DNA of 64,000 bases, taken from positions 62,001-126,000 of the forward strand of contig NZ_LHVE01000009.1 in NCBI RefSeq assembly GCF_001269655.1. Reading direction: 5' to 3'. The translations under genes and the position numbers were made by a program. Below the pieces are notes generated by a model, which was not told the origin of the DNA, searched no databases, and saw only the letters and a program-made list of their open reading frames with translations. Shown here piece after piece: positions 56,132-64,000 of the stretch (positions within the stretch are counted from its first letter, which is position 1; the number at the start of each line of letters is the position of its first letter). The stretch is from Pseudomonas thivervalensis. GTDB lineage: Bacteria > Pseudomonadota > Gammaproteobacteria > Pseudomonadales > Pseudomonadaceae.

Positions 56132-57037
56132 ATGAAAAGCAAAACAATTACGTCAAACGTTCTGCTCATGGGGGCTGCGATTATTTGGGGGTGTGCGTTT
56201 GTTCCTCAAAAAATTGGTATGGATTCGATTGGGCCTTTTTGGTTTACAGCAATACGCTTTACTGTCGGAACAATTTTAATACTACCTTTGCTGTATTTTG
56301 AGAAAGATACCGTCAAGCTCACTTCAAAGGATTGGATGAAAGGGGTTGCTGTAGGTGTCATCCTTTTTGGTGGTATAAATCTTCAGCAGGTGGCATTAAT
56401 CTATGCGTCAGTAGCGAATACTGGATTTATCACTGGTCTCTACGTCGCGCTCGTACCTCTACTTTGCTTGTTTGCTGGACAGCGCCATGGCGCAGGACTT
56501 TGGGTCGGTGTAATTTTGGCGGTAATTGGTCTGTATTTGCTTAGTGTTCATGGTGCATTACAGGTTAATCCCGGCGACCTGCTTACATTGCTGAGTTCGC
56601 TTTTTTGGGCGTTACAAGTGATAGCTCTTTCTTCGTTCTGCCACAGCTTGCCGCCGATTAAGCTTGCGATAATCCAGTCAGGTACGTGCTTGCTAATGTC
56701 GTTGATGCTTGCACTTGTTGTAGAGCCTATATCCGGCCAGATGGTTCGAGACGCCTACATTCCGTTGCTATATGGAAGCGTGATGTCTGTCGCGGTGGGT
56801 TTTACCCTGCAGATTCTGGCTCAAAGACATATCAAGGCGGCACATAGCGCGATCATTCTTAGCACGGAGTCTGTGATCGCCGCAGTCGCAGCATGGGCAA
56901 TTCTCGGAGAAACGCTTGGCGCCAGGGAGATTTTAGGATGCATCTTGATATTGGCGGGTACCCTCATTGCTCAATTTTCCGGTGCCCAGTTGAGCGCGTC
57001 CCCCGTGCCCAGTACAGAGGGAAGGCAAGTGACGTAA
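56132..57037 (+). CDS. EamA/DMT-family transporter
   Basis: A 301-residue inner-membrane protein with ten TM helices in two EamA repeats (ITSNVLLMGAAIIWGCAFVPQK at the start; AHSAIILSTESVIAAVAAWAILGE in the second repeat). Members export metabolites or amino acids. Codon use is more AT-rich than in the rest of the window, which suggests transfer. The methyltransferase gene follows after 39 bp and may be co-transcribed. Confidence 0.87.
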   Translation: MKSKTITSNVLLMGAAIIWGCAFVPQKIGMDSIGPFWFTAIRFTVGTILILPLLYFEKDTVKLTSKDWMKGVAVGVILFGGINLQQVALIYASVANTGFITGLYVALVPLLCLFAGQRHGAGLWVGVILAVIGLYLLSVHGALQVNPGDLLTLLSSLFWALQVIALSSFCHSLPPIKLAIIQSGTCLLMSLMLALVVEPISGQMVRDAYIPLLYGSVMSVAVGFTLQILAQRHIKAAHSAIILSTESVIAAVAAWAILGETLGAREILGCILILAGTLIAQFSGAQLSASPVPSTEGRQVT

Positions 57038-57076
57038 ACGTCTGAATTTTTTATGCTTGAGACCAAGGAGAAGGTA

Positions 57077-57688
57077 ATGTCCGCTTTAGAGAAAACTCTG
57101 TTGTCAGACGATGAGCGCGAGTCAATGACGGCTAATCCGGCAAGGCAGGACGAAGCATTTTTAAAAGGCGCCTATGCATATCTGTCCACTACCGCTTTGA
57201 CTGCCAGATACTCTGTAATTTCCGGAATTATCGAAGAGCACAACTGCGACCGAATACTTGACATCGGTTGCTACACCGGAGGGTTAAGAGCTTCTCTGAA
57301 TCGCCACAGGGCATACCACGGAATCGATATCTCAGCGCATGCGATATTAGAAGCTCAAAAGAGTTATTCCCATATTGAACATACTAGCTTTACCGTTGGC
57401 GATGTTCGTACAGTCAGGTTTCCCGAGGAAAGTTTCGCCTGCGTCGTATGGGCGGGTATCGGATTTGGTTATTCACAGGCTGACAATCAATCTTTTATAG
57501 ATCTATTCGATAAAGCATGTGAGTTCTGTGGCGAAAATGGAATCTTGATTTTTGAATGCATAGAAGGATACTCCTGGATACAAACCCATATAGAGAGGGT
57601 GAGCAAAATTCTCAATGTGCTGCAGGTTACATATCCGTTGGCTACGGTTCATAACAAGCGCACATTATTTATATCTAGAAAAATTTGA
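57077..57688 (+). CDS. class I SAM-dependent methyltransferase
   Basis: A 203-residue methyltransferase. Motif I is RILDIGCYTGGL (about residues 59-70), and the acidic end of strand 2 is YHGIDIS. Motif post-II (VGDVRTVRF) follows. The target is unknown. The ATG at 57077 with an AAGGAG site is preferred over one eight codons earlier. Like the transporter gene before it, it is AT-rich compared with the window. Confidence 0.85.
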   Translation: MSALEKTLLSDDERESMTANPARQDEAFLKGAYAYLSTTALTARYSVISGIIEEHNCDRILDIGCYTGGLRASLNRHRAYHGIDISAHAILEAQKSYSHIEHTSFTVGDVRTVRFPEESFACVVWAGIGFGYSQADNQSFIDLFDKACEFCGENGILIFECIEGYSWIQTHIERVSKILNVLQVTYPLATVHNKRTLFISRKI

Positions 57689-57700
57689 ATGCAAAAAAAG

Positions 57701-57729
57701 CGCTGCTATTTCTAGCAGCGTTTTTTTTT
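57701..57729. terminator. bidirectional rho-independent terminator
   Basis: CGCTGCT and AGCAGCG form a 7-bp stem with a 6-base loop, flanked by seven A on the left and nine T on the right. It ends both the plus-strand methyltransferase and the convergent glyoxalase-fold gene. Confidence 0.92.
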
Positions 57730-58090
57730 AGCTTAACTTGTTTTCCGTCAGTCTAAGTTGATTGCCAAAAGGATCGGCTATTTGCAGTGTGGTCGATGCT
57801 TCGGTATGACTTACAAATACAAGTTTTCCAGCGGGTAACCGGGTACGCAGTTCAAGATAAAACTGATCAATGCCTGATGCATGAACCATTACTACTGCGC
57901 CTGGCTCTGCATCACCTTCATGCTCGGTGAGATGTAGAACTAGTTTGTCTTTGCGGATTTGCAAATATACAGGATGGTTTCTCTGTTGATAGATCCAGTC
58001 TATTGTGAAACCCAGGCAATCAATGTAATGCTCTCGAGCGAGTCGTTCTGAGGAAATCCTGAAAACCGGTATGGCAGTTGCAAGTTCCAT
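57728..58090 (-). CDS. VOC/glyoxalase-fold protein (bleomycin-resistance type)
   Basis: A 120-residue vicinal-oxygen-chelate protein with two beta-alpha-beta3 units (ATAIPVFRISSERLAREHYIDCLGFTIDW; TTLQIADPFGNQLRLTE). It resembles glyoxalase superfamily proteins related to bleomycin-resistance proteins, which bind or modify small molecules. Being next to an EamA exporter and a methyltransferase, it could be part of a small resistance or detoxification set. Confidence 0.85.
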   Translation of the reverse strand: MELATAIPVFRISSERLAREHYIDCLGFTIDWIYQQRNHPVYLQIRKDKLVLHLTEHEGDAEPGAVVMVHASGIDQFYLELRTRLPAGKLVFVSHTEASTTLQIADPFGNQLRLTENKLS

Positions 58091-58645
58091 GCGTGCGTAC
58101 CTGATGCTTATCCTTTCCTCAGATTACTTAAGTTGAAGTGGTAGATCAAGTGTGGCGTTAAACGAAATGGCAGTGCGTAATTGTCGCTAAGCGGCGAGCT
58201 CGCGAATGACGGTTTTCGTTGTCAGTTGTTGTTGTAAGATACAAACTCCGCTGCGGTCTCGCTCGCCCTAACGAAATCTAATATTGCTCAAATATCCAAT
58301 TTCAGGCCTGCCGTCGCCGAAAGCACGTGAAGTGTTGCGCTGTTGTCAGGTAGGGACGTCGGTGCGTCAGATCGCCAAAAAGTACATGCGCAGCCTTAAG
58401 GCAAGCAGTGGGCAGAAGCAGCCGGCGTTGCGTAAGTTGAATATGCGTATGGGCAAGGAATTGTTAAAAATGTATCTGGGGTTTGGCGGATATTTGATCT
58501 GACCTTTGCCAGTCTGTGCGGCGTGCATGGTACATTCCGCCGCGTCGGTGAGCATACATGCAACTTCCTCGGTTCCTGGAGCGGCAATTGGCTGAAGGTG
58601 ACCGAAGCCCGTCCTGCCGTGCAGGAAATAAAGTAGACCCCTTAT

Positions 58646-58727
58646 ATTTCAACGAGTCGGACACCAGATACGAGTCTCGTTTCTCGCTTCAGGATTCAGA
58701 AAAAAACCACTTGGATGAGTGGTTTTT
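58646..58727 (+). repeat. direct repeat, right copy: tRNA-Gly 3' end remnant plus terminator
   Basis: This is the second copy of the repeat at 40338-40418. It has the same order (ATTTCAACGAG..., tRNA-Gly-like end, hairpin) but two T changes in the acceptor end (TTCTCGCTTCA instead of TTCCCGCTCCA), so it is the more decayed copy. The hairpin is AAACCACT/AGTGGTTT followed by T residues. Confidence 0.7.
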
Positions 58728-58846
58728 TGTGCCTGAAAAATGCCTGCACGCTTGTCGACAGGCTGCTTTCGGCCGATGGCTGCTGAGCCAGGGTGTCTAG
58801 ATCATCTACACTGCCTCTTCATCCTCCTGCCCAGGACTGGCAGCCC

Positions 58847-59494
58847 ATGCGGATATGTTTTTTTGATGGCGCCGATCGCATCGAGTTGGGCCCGCGATCC
58901 AGCCTTGCTGACGCCCCGTCCATGCTGGGAGAGAGGAGCGGGGCGAGCAGGATCGAGTTGCGTGAGCCGTGGCAGGCAGACAGCTTTATTTGCCGACACT
59001 TTGCCGGGAGCGATGAGATACACCGTTTACGCGTGCTGTTATCTGCCTTGGAGTCTCTGGTCCATCTGCTGGACGATCATGAAGTTCGCCGCCAGGTAGC
59101 CAGCAAGCTATGGAGCGGGGAGCTGTGTGCTTACGTTTATCCATACCTGCGACCGATGCACGTTCGCGCACCGGCCTCAGGCGCTGTAGAAGAGGTTGTT
59201 GCGCCGGTGTCCGCCGCAACTCGCAAGCGTCTGCCGGTAGTAAAAGCCTCATCCGAATCTGCCAATCGAGCCGAGCCGGTAGCGCTGACATTCGTGGAGA
59301 TCGAGTTGTTGGATATGCAGGGGCAACCCGTTGCAGGGGAGTCCTACGTCATTGCACTGCCCAACGGGACCCAGCACAGCGGTGTGCTTGACGAGCTTGG
59401 CCGGGCGAGGGTGGATGGCCTCGATCCGGGCAACTGTCAGGTGACGTTTCCGAAGCTGGACCGGCATGCGGTGGAGCGCTGGAAAGGCTCATGA
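58847..59494 (+). CDS. hypothetical protein with C-terminal carboxypeptidase-regulatory-like domain
   Basis: A 215-residue protein. The C-terminal 75 residues (VEIELLDMQGQPVAGESYVIALPNGTQHSGVLDELGRARVDGL) form a beta-sandwich-like repeat often found in proteins linked to type VI secretion. The N-terminal part (MRICFFDGADRIELGPRSSL) is unfamiliar. The start is uncertain: a GTG at 58793 is also in frame. It converges with the HNH gene and their stops overlap by a few bases. Confidence 0.65.
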   Translation: MRICFFDGADRIELGPRSSLADAPSMLGERSGASRIELREPWQADSFICRHFAGSDEIHRLRVLLSALESLVHLLDDHEVRRQVASKLWSGELCAYVYPYLRPMHVRAPASGAVEEVVAPVSAATRKRLPVVKASSESANRAEPVALTFVEIELLDMQGQPVAGESYVIALPNGTQHSGVLDELGRARVDGLDPGNCQVTFPKLDRHAVERWKGS

Positions 59495-61402
59495 ACTGGA
59501 GCGCTGGCGGATATGCTGCCACGCGGCGTCCAGGTTCTGGGGCATGCCGGCGCGCTTGCGCAGCCCGGTGGCTTTCGGTGTGATCCAGGGTTTCGGTGGG
59601 GCTGGCAATGGAAATGGCAACACGTTTTCGGGAATATTGCCCATTTTCAAAGTGCCGATGGCCTCGGCAATTTCCGTCAGTGTGACGCGCATGCTACTGG
59701 TGCTATTGCTCATGTTTTCGTTCGCACAGGCCTGGCACCGACGGTCAAGTTCGGCGGTAAGCAACTCACCATCTTGCTCGATCTTGACCACTTCGCTGCA
59801 CCAGGGCGCTGTCTGCCTCACGTTTGGATTCCGAGTGAACGCTTGCGTCGCTAACTGGAGTCTGGCGACGATCTGGTTGCAATGGGCGGTGAGGTCTTCT
59901 GCGAGATCCGGCCCGTATTCCGTCAGGTTTTTGTTTATCGCGTCTATCGCGCTGCTCCATGTGTCCTTGTTGCACTCGTAGGTTTCCAGTGCATTCCAGA
60001 CATCATGGACATCGCGTTCGTGGTTCAGAAACGCCGTGACAAAAGCCGGGTCGTAACGGGGGTAGCCTTTTTGGTCCTGGTAAAATTTGGCGTGTAGGGC
60101 CATGACCTTTGCCAGGCGGTCCCGACAGACGTATTCGATGTGTGTTTGCTCAAAGCCGTCATCCCATAGCGGGGCATACGTATCAAGGGTGTTGCGCAAC
60201 GCTTGCAGCGCCTTCATGTCCGCCTGATAGGTAGCCAGGATGACAGCATGCAGGCCGAGTCGGGGAAGTTCGTGGACGCTGCGGGTGGGTGGGGCATTCC
60301 CGCTTTGTGCGGCTTGCAGTTGAGTAATGTGTTCGCGCGACTGCATCACGTGCCTGGCCAGCTCCAGGCTCCAGCAGGCAAAGGCATCCATCGCCAAGGC
60401 CGAGAACGGCGCCTGGGGTGTCGTCGAGTAGTACAAGAACTCGATGGCCGAGCGGGTTTGATTCTCCGACACGGGGCAAGCGTCGGGGTACTTCACCTGG
60501 TAGCGTAATGTCGGCACCGTCAGGGTCTTGAACCACTCTTCTCCACGCTGCCATTTCAGAAACTCGATCGTCAGGTCGAGGCTGCGGGTCATCTCCAGAA
60601 ACACGCCCCGCAACATCCCCAGGTGCCGCACGCGGGCGAACACAAGCTCCTTGCGGTTCAGGCCGAGCACAAGAATGTTCTTGCCACCTCTGTCACTCGT
60701 GGGCTGCATTTGTTGGTTCAGATCATTGAGCGGCGCGGGCAGGGCTTTCCCTGTCTCTGAATCGAAGCTGATGTGTTCGCGCGGATTTTCGGTGACAGGG
60801 TTGATCAATACCGGTTTTTCCACCTTGCTCGGGTTATTCCACGCGTCGTGTTGCGGTGGGGTGAAACGCCCCCATTCGTCGATGGCTTCCCAGAACTCGT
60901 CTTCGGTGTCGAAGTCGTCCAGGTTCGGCGGCGGAACCGTCAGGTTGTCCGGTATCACGTCGAAGTAGTTCTTCTTGTAGGTCTCGTTGCACTCCTTGCA
61001 TGACCACAAGTGGTTGCTCCAGTCGTAAACGTATTGAAAATAGCCGAGGTTATCGAGTGCCTGGGCGCCCACTGGGACGAAACCGTCGTGGCGTTTTTTC
61101 GGCCGAAAGTGCTCGACATCCCCGCCTGCGGTGCTCATGAAGCGCGCCTCGCAAAAGGCACATTTGCCATGTTGGTCCACTTTCAGCAGCGCCTTGGCGT
61201 GAGGCGGCTTGTACTGCTCGTCGTCGATGACGATCTTCATCGAGCCCTTCGGGACACCTTTTGTTTTGGCGGCGCTGGTGCCTTTGGTGCAGAGGACCAC
61301 CATTGCGCCAGCCCGGACCGCCTGCTGGACGTATTTTTGCATCTCAGCATGCGAGCGCTGTAGTGCGGGAGGGGCCGTTGGCGTTTTATGAACCCGGATC
61401 AT
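59489..61402 (-). CDS. large HNH nuclease-like protein
   Basis: A 637-residue protein. Near the N-terminus (about 78-145) it has a zinc-supported HNH fold: CAFC (81-84), DVEHFRPK (95-102), WSNHLWSCKECN (128-139, cysteines 135 and 138). This is the layout of TIGR02646/PtuB-like HNH proteins known from retron and Septu defence systems. The remaining 490 residues are not recognised. It is coupled (ATGA overlap) to a peptidoglycan-binding protein, so an alternative is that it is a secreted antibacterial DNase. No partner ATPase, retron or VgrG is seen in the window. Confidence 0.75.
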   Translation of the reverse strand: MIRVHKTPTAPPALQRSHAEMQKYVQQAVRAGAMVVLCTKGTSAAKTKGVPKGSMKIVIDDEQYKPPHAKALLKVDQHGKCAFCEARFMSTAGGDVEHFRPKKRHDGFVPVGAQALDNLGYFQYVYDWSNHLWSCKECNETYKKNYFDVIPDNLTVPPPNLDDFDTEDEFWEAIDEWGRFTPPQHDAWNNPSKVEKPVLINPVTENPREHISFDSETGKALPAPLNDLNQQMQPTSDRGGKNILVLGLNRKELVFARVRHLGMLRGVFLEMTRSLDLTIEFLKWQRGEEWFKTLTVPTLRYQVKYPDACPVSENQTRSAIEFLYYSTTPQAPFSALAMDAFACWSLELARHVMQSREHITQLQAAQSGNAPPTRSVHELPRLGLHAVILATYQADMKALQALRNTLDTYAPLWDDGFEQTHIEYVCRDRLAKVMALHAKFYQDQKGYPRYDPAFVTAFLNHERDVHDVWNALETYECNKDTWSSAIDAINKNLTEYGPDLAEDLTAHCNQIVARLQLATQAFTRNPNVRQTAPWCSEVVKIEQDGELLTAELDRRCQACANENMSNSTSSMRVTLTEIAEAIGTLKMGNIPENVLPFPLPAPPKPWITPKATGLRKRAGMPQNLDAAWQHIRQRSSS

Positions 61403-62079
61403 AGGGAGGCCTCTCCGTGGTAGCCGTGGAGTGTCGCGCGTGCGGCATCGCTCAGTAACTCATCATCGTCGGGCAATCCGGCCTGCATCTTGAACGCACC
61501 GATGGCCGCGCGGGTCGCCTCATTTATCTGACCATCGCATTCGCCGTTGAAGTAGCCGAGGCCACGTAGACGTTGTTGCACCCCCTTCAGGGTGCTGATC
61601 GGGTCGAGCGCGCGGAGCTTCAGGTGGTAGTCGCGCAAGAAGCCGTCAAAGGCTACGCGAACGGTGATGTCATCGGCCGTTGGCTCCAGCGGCCAGACGA
61701 TATCGCCGTTCGCTTCGGCCGTGCCACTCCCCAGCAGCGTGTCGCCACGCAGGACTTCGAAGTGGCGCGCCAGGCCTTGTCCGGCAAGGGCATAAGGACG
61801 GAACCTGAGCAGGGCAGGCGTGTTCAGCACGCGGAAGGTGTGTCTCTGCCCGGTGGCGTTCTGTTCGAAGGTCGCTGCCATGCGCGGGGGGACGAACAAC
61901 TGATCGCCCGTCGCAAGCACCGTCCCGTCCGGGTGTTGACGGCGCAGGTCGGCATTGCGTGGATGCTCCCAGAGTGTCGAACGCGCATGTCCGTAGGCGT
62001 AGGCCACGCTGTCGACGCTATCGGTGGCCCCCAGTGTCAGGGCGATGCCGTCACCGCCAGGGTCCGATCTGGCATTCAT
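61399..62079 (-). CDS. LysM-like and peptidoglycan-binding domain protein
   Basis: A 226-residue protein. The N-terminal part reads like the LysM-type domain common in type VI secretion loci (TLWEHPRNADLRRQHPDGTVLATGDQLFVPP, about residues 32-65). The C-terminal part is a peptidoglycan-binding-1 domain (VQQRLRGLGYFNGECDGQINEATRAAIGAFKMQAGL, about 168-205). No signal peptide. An AAGGA site supports the ATG at 62079; two ATGs lie a few codons upstream. It is the first gene of a two-gene unit with the HNH protein. Confidence 0.78.
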   Translation of the reverse strand: MNARSDPGGDGIALTLGATDSVDSVAYAYGHARSTLWEHPRNADLRRQHPDGTVLATGDQLFVPPRMAATFEQNATGQRHTFRVLNTPALLRFRPYALAGQGLARHFEVLRGDTLLGSGTAEANGDIVWPLEPTADDITVRVAFDGFLRDYHLKLRALDPISTLKGVQQRLRGLGYFNGECDGQINEATRAAIGAFKMQAGLPDDDELLSDAARATLHGYHGEASL

Positions 62080-62506
62080 ACTGTCCATCCTTGTATGTCG
62101 CACTGTGGCAGTGTGTAGGAAATCGCGCTGATTTCAGCGGGCGATATAAACCTTAGTACGGATCGGGAACAGCAGACCGATAAAAAAGCGGCATAGCAAA
62201 ACGGTTGACGCGACAACCAATCGACCCCAGGGCTCAGCCACGGCAGAAGCGACGCTATGACTCCGACCTAGTTATCCAAGAAATCCGTGAGTATGTCTGT
62301 GGATAACCGCGCCGATGCCAGGTAGGCAGCGCGTTTCAACGGGCGCTCAAAAAATGTACAGGCAGGTTGACATCATCTTCCGCCGTAGGCCATTGCGTTT
62401 AAACAGGGCGCGGAAAACCGGGACCCCCTTGCATACCGATCATGCGTGCTCACGGCACACCTATCACCGTACCAAACCCATGGCTGATGCGCCCATGATG
62501 TGAACC
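62080..62506. other. intergenic region
   Basis: About 430 bases between the peptidoglycan-binding gene and acdR. I see no gene, repeat or strong hairpin here. It must hold the promoter of the minus-strand module and the terminator of acdR. Confidence 0.3.
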
Positions 62507-63016
62507 TCAAAGGGGGATGTGGGTGGTCGACAAGACCTGGCGCAACCCCATGAACGAGCGAATCTGGCGAACCCCGGGCAGGTAAAGCAATTGCTCCGCG
62601 TGGAGCCGGTTGAAGCTGTTGCTGTCCTTGGTGCGCAGCAACATGAAGTAGTCGAACTCCCCCGTCACCACATGGCATTCCATGCAGCCTGACACTTTTT
62701 GTGCGGCCGCCTCGAATGCGGCGAAGGATTCCGGTGTGGAGCGGTCCAGCACTACACCGATCAAGACCACCATCCCCGCATCCAGCGCTTCGTTGTCCAG
62801 CAGTGCGACGATGTCCTTGATCAGGCCGGCCTGCTTGAGCCGTTCAACGCGCCTGAGGCAAGCCGGGGCACTCAGTTTTACCTTCTCTGCAAGCGCCACA
62901 TTGGAGATGGAGGCATCTCGTTGCAGGGCCTTGAGAATGGCGCGGTCGGTTCGATCCAGTGGCTGCGGCACCGCGGCTGTAGTGCCTGGATTCTTGTGAG
63001 TATTTGTTGCTTTCAT
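62507..63016 (-). CDS. acdR: Lrp/AsnC-type regulator of ACC deaminase
   Basis: A 169-residue Lrp-family regulator with an N-terminal HTH (LDRTDRAILKALQRDASISNVALAEKVKLSAPACLRRVERL) and a C-terminal RAM ligand domain. It is divergent from acdS, the classical place of AcdR (ACC deaminase regulatory protein), which activates acdS in response to ACC. An ATG four codons upstream is also in frame. Confidence 0.92.
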   Translation of the reverse strand: MKATNTHKNPGTTAAVPQPLDRTDRAILKALQRDASISNVALAEKVKLSAPACLRRVERLKQAGLIKDIVALLDNEALDAGMVVLIGVVLDRSTPESFAAFEAAAQKVSGCMECHVVTGEFDYFMLLRTKDSNSFNRLHAEQLLYLPGVRQIRSFMGLRQVLSTTHIPL

Positions 63017-63215
63017 GTCGAATTCCACACATTAAAAGTATGTTTGATTCTGATTTATTAAAATTATGTTTTTCCAAACGATGGAAACTTGCAACACATA
63101 TTTTTTGAATTCTTCTTAATATTTAACTCATCGAAGCCCTCCTGAAAGAGCCTGGAATACGGCCCTTTTTCCTTTCGGTCTGGCGCTTGGATATCCAACA
63201 TCAAGGAGCAGAGTC
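63017..63215. promoter_or_regulatory. acdR-acdS divergent promoter region
   Basis: A 199-bp AT-rich region. In related strains such as UW4 the equivalent region binds AcdR and carries FNR- and CRP-type sites. I see no perfect FNR box here. Confidence 0.5.
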
Positions 63216-64000
63216 ATGAACCTGAATCGTTTTGAACGTTATCCGTTGACCTTCGGTCCTTCGCCCATCACGCCCTTGAAGCGCCTGAGTAAACATCTGG
63301 GGGGCAAGGTCGAGCTGTATGCCAAACGTGAAGACTGCAACAGTGGCCTGGCCTTTGGTGGGAACAAGACACGCAAGCTCGAATACCTCATTCCCGAAGC
63401 GATCGAGCAAGGCTGCGATACGCTGGTCTCCATCGGTGGCATTCAGTCGAACCAGACCCGCCAGGTGGCCGCAGTCGCTGCCCACTTGGGCATGAAGTGC
63501 GTGTTGGTGCAGGAAAACTGGGTGAACTATTCCGACGCGGTGTATGACCGGGTAGGCAACATCGAGATGTCGCGAATCATGGGCGCTGATGTACGGCTTG
63601 ACGCAGCAGGCTTCGATATTGGCATTCGGCCAAGTTGGGAAAAAGCCATGAGCGATGTCGTGGAGCAGGGCGGCAAACCGTTTCCGATCCCGGCGGGTTG
63701 TTCCGAGCACCCCTACGGCGGCCTCGGTTTCGTCGGTTTTGCCGAAGAAGTGCGGGAGCAGGAAAGGGAACTGGGCTTCAAGTTTGACTACATCGTGGTC
63801 TGCTCGGTGACCGGCAGTACGCAGGCGGGCATGGTGGTCGGTTTCGCGGCTGACGGTCGCTCGAAGAATGTGATTGGCATCGATGCTTCGGCCAAGCCGG
63901 AACAGACCAAGGCACAGATCCTGCGCATCGCCCGCCACACGGCTGAGCTGGTGGACCTGGGGCGCGAGATTACCGAAGAGGATGTGGTGCTCGATACGCG
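63216..64000 (+). CDS. acdS: 1-aminocyclopropane-1-carboxylate deaminase (3' end outside window)
   Basis: The first 261 codons are visible; the full enzyme has about 338 residues. It is a PLP enzyme of the tryptophan synthase beta fold. Seen are the PLP lysine in [12 protein letters not shown] (Lys51), [18 protein letters not shown] with the catalytic serine, and [11 protein letters not shown], which binds the phosphate. It splits the ethylene precursor ACC to ammonia and 2-oxobutyrate, by which rhizobacteria lower plant ethylene. An AAGGAG site precedes the ATG. Confidence 0.97.
   Translation, partial: MNLNRFERYPLTFGPSPITPLKRLSKHLGGKVELYAKREDCNSGLAFGGNKTRKLEYLIPEAIEQGCDTLVSIGGIQSNQTRQVAAVAAHLGMKCVLVQENWVNYSDAVYDRVGNIEMSRIMGADVRLDAAGFDIGIRPSWEKAMSDVVEQGGKPFPIPAGCSEHPYGGLGFVGFAEEVREQERELGFKFDYIVVCSVTGSTQAGMVVGFAADGRSKNVIGIDASAKPEQTKAQILRIARHTAELVDLGREITEEDVVLDT

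Larger units (their letters stand above)
40338..58727. other. putative genomic island between tRNA-Gly-derived direct repeats
   Basis: About 18.3 kb lie between the two repeat copies. The contents are accessory: a group II intron, a PDC/oxalomesaconate catabolic cluster, gene remnants, a candidate type III effector and an AT-richer segment. No integrase gene is visible, so if this was a mobile element it has lost it. It may instead be a patchwork of several insertions at one site. Confidence 0.5.

Noticed and set aside
58284-58502. Open frame of 72 codons (TTG start) left of the right repeat
   Set aside because: No ribosome site or family match; a fragment reading SVRQIAKKY looks HTH-like but is too short to support a call. 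Probably decayed DNA.
58430-58636. Open stretch ending VTEARPAVQEIK directly before the right repeat
   Set aside because: No start codon and no recognised family. It may be the tail of a lost gene, but I cannot support one.
1-64000. CRISPR arrays, insertion sequences, complete tRNA or rRNA genes
   Set aside because: I looked for regularly spaced repeats, transposase motifs and complete tRNA folds and found none beyond the tRNA-Gly fragments.

Overview
The window comes from a Pseudomonas chromosome, most likely a plant-associated member of the P. fluorescens complex (P. brassicacearum / UW4-like). I infer this from the GC-rich coding style, the acdR-acdS pair at the right end (ACC deaminase, typical of rhizosphere strains), OprD porins, a cluster of Anr-type stress genes and the many catabolic genes. 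I found no complete tRNA or rRNA gene, insertion sequence or CRISPR array.

Left part (1-22.3 kb): a large catabolic locus. A VanA/VanB-type Rieske oxygenase and reductase, a cupin, an FAH-family hydrolase, a sugar-epimerase-like dehydrogenase and a cyclase-family hydrolase are joined by very short gaps or ATGA overlaps. The run continues into its own GntR and LysR regulators, an ornithine-cyclodeaminase-like protein, a DapA-family lyase/aldolase and a semialdehyde dehydrogenase. A flavin monooxygenase, an EthD-like protein, an XRE-type regulator, a complete peptide-type ABC importer, a cytoplasmic EstB/NylB-type serine hydrolase and an outer-membrane porin follow. Together they look like a route for import, hydrolysis and oxidative breakdown of an amide- or ester-linked aromatic compound that I cannot name.

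22.4-32.4 kb: a low-oxygen stress cluster. Four double-domain universal stress proteins, a GNAT acetyltransferase, an MgtC/DUF4010 membrane protein, a beta-CASP metallo-hydrolase and an FNR-type [4Fe-4S] regulator are accompanied by seven FNR/Anr-like palindromes, each 50-100 bp before a start codon. Its left edge carries a chimeric ORF in which the front of a P-type ATPase is fused in frame to the back half of a GltI-type glutamate-binding protein, a clear scar of rearrangement.

32.6-40.1 kb: a dCache chemoreceptor and a yhiI-rbbA-yhhJ type exporter operon.

40.3-58.7 kb: a putative island bounded by two copies of a sequence that carries the 3' end of tRNA-Gly followed by a terminator. It starts with an ORF-less group II intron placed directly behind the terminator of the left copy. 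Inside are an OprD porin, a DctA-like carrier, a 2-pyrone-4,6-dicarboxylate (PDC) lactonase, galD, galC, galB, a DUF1932 dehydrogenase and two LysR regulators. No ring-cleaving gallate or protocatechuate dioxygenase is present, so the genes look like a dedicated PDC/oxalomesaconate uptake and degradation pathway. Further right come a broken YCF48-like gene, a lipoprotein hydrolase, a remnant of a molybdenum hydroxylase, a candidate type III effector behind a HrpL-like box, and an AT-richer stretch with an EamA exporter, a methyltransferase and a glyoxalase-fold protein.

58.8-62.1 kb: a small module with an HNH nuclease-like protein, a LysM/peptidoglycan-binding protein and a hypothetical protein, reminiscent of type VI secretion cargo clusters. 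62.5-64 kb: acdR and the start of acdS, divergently arranged.
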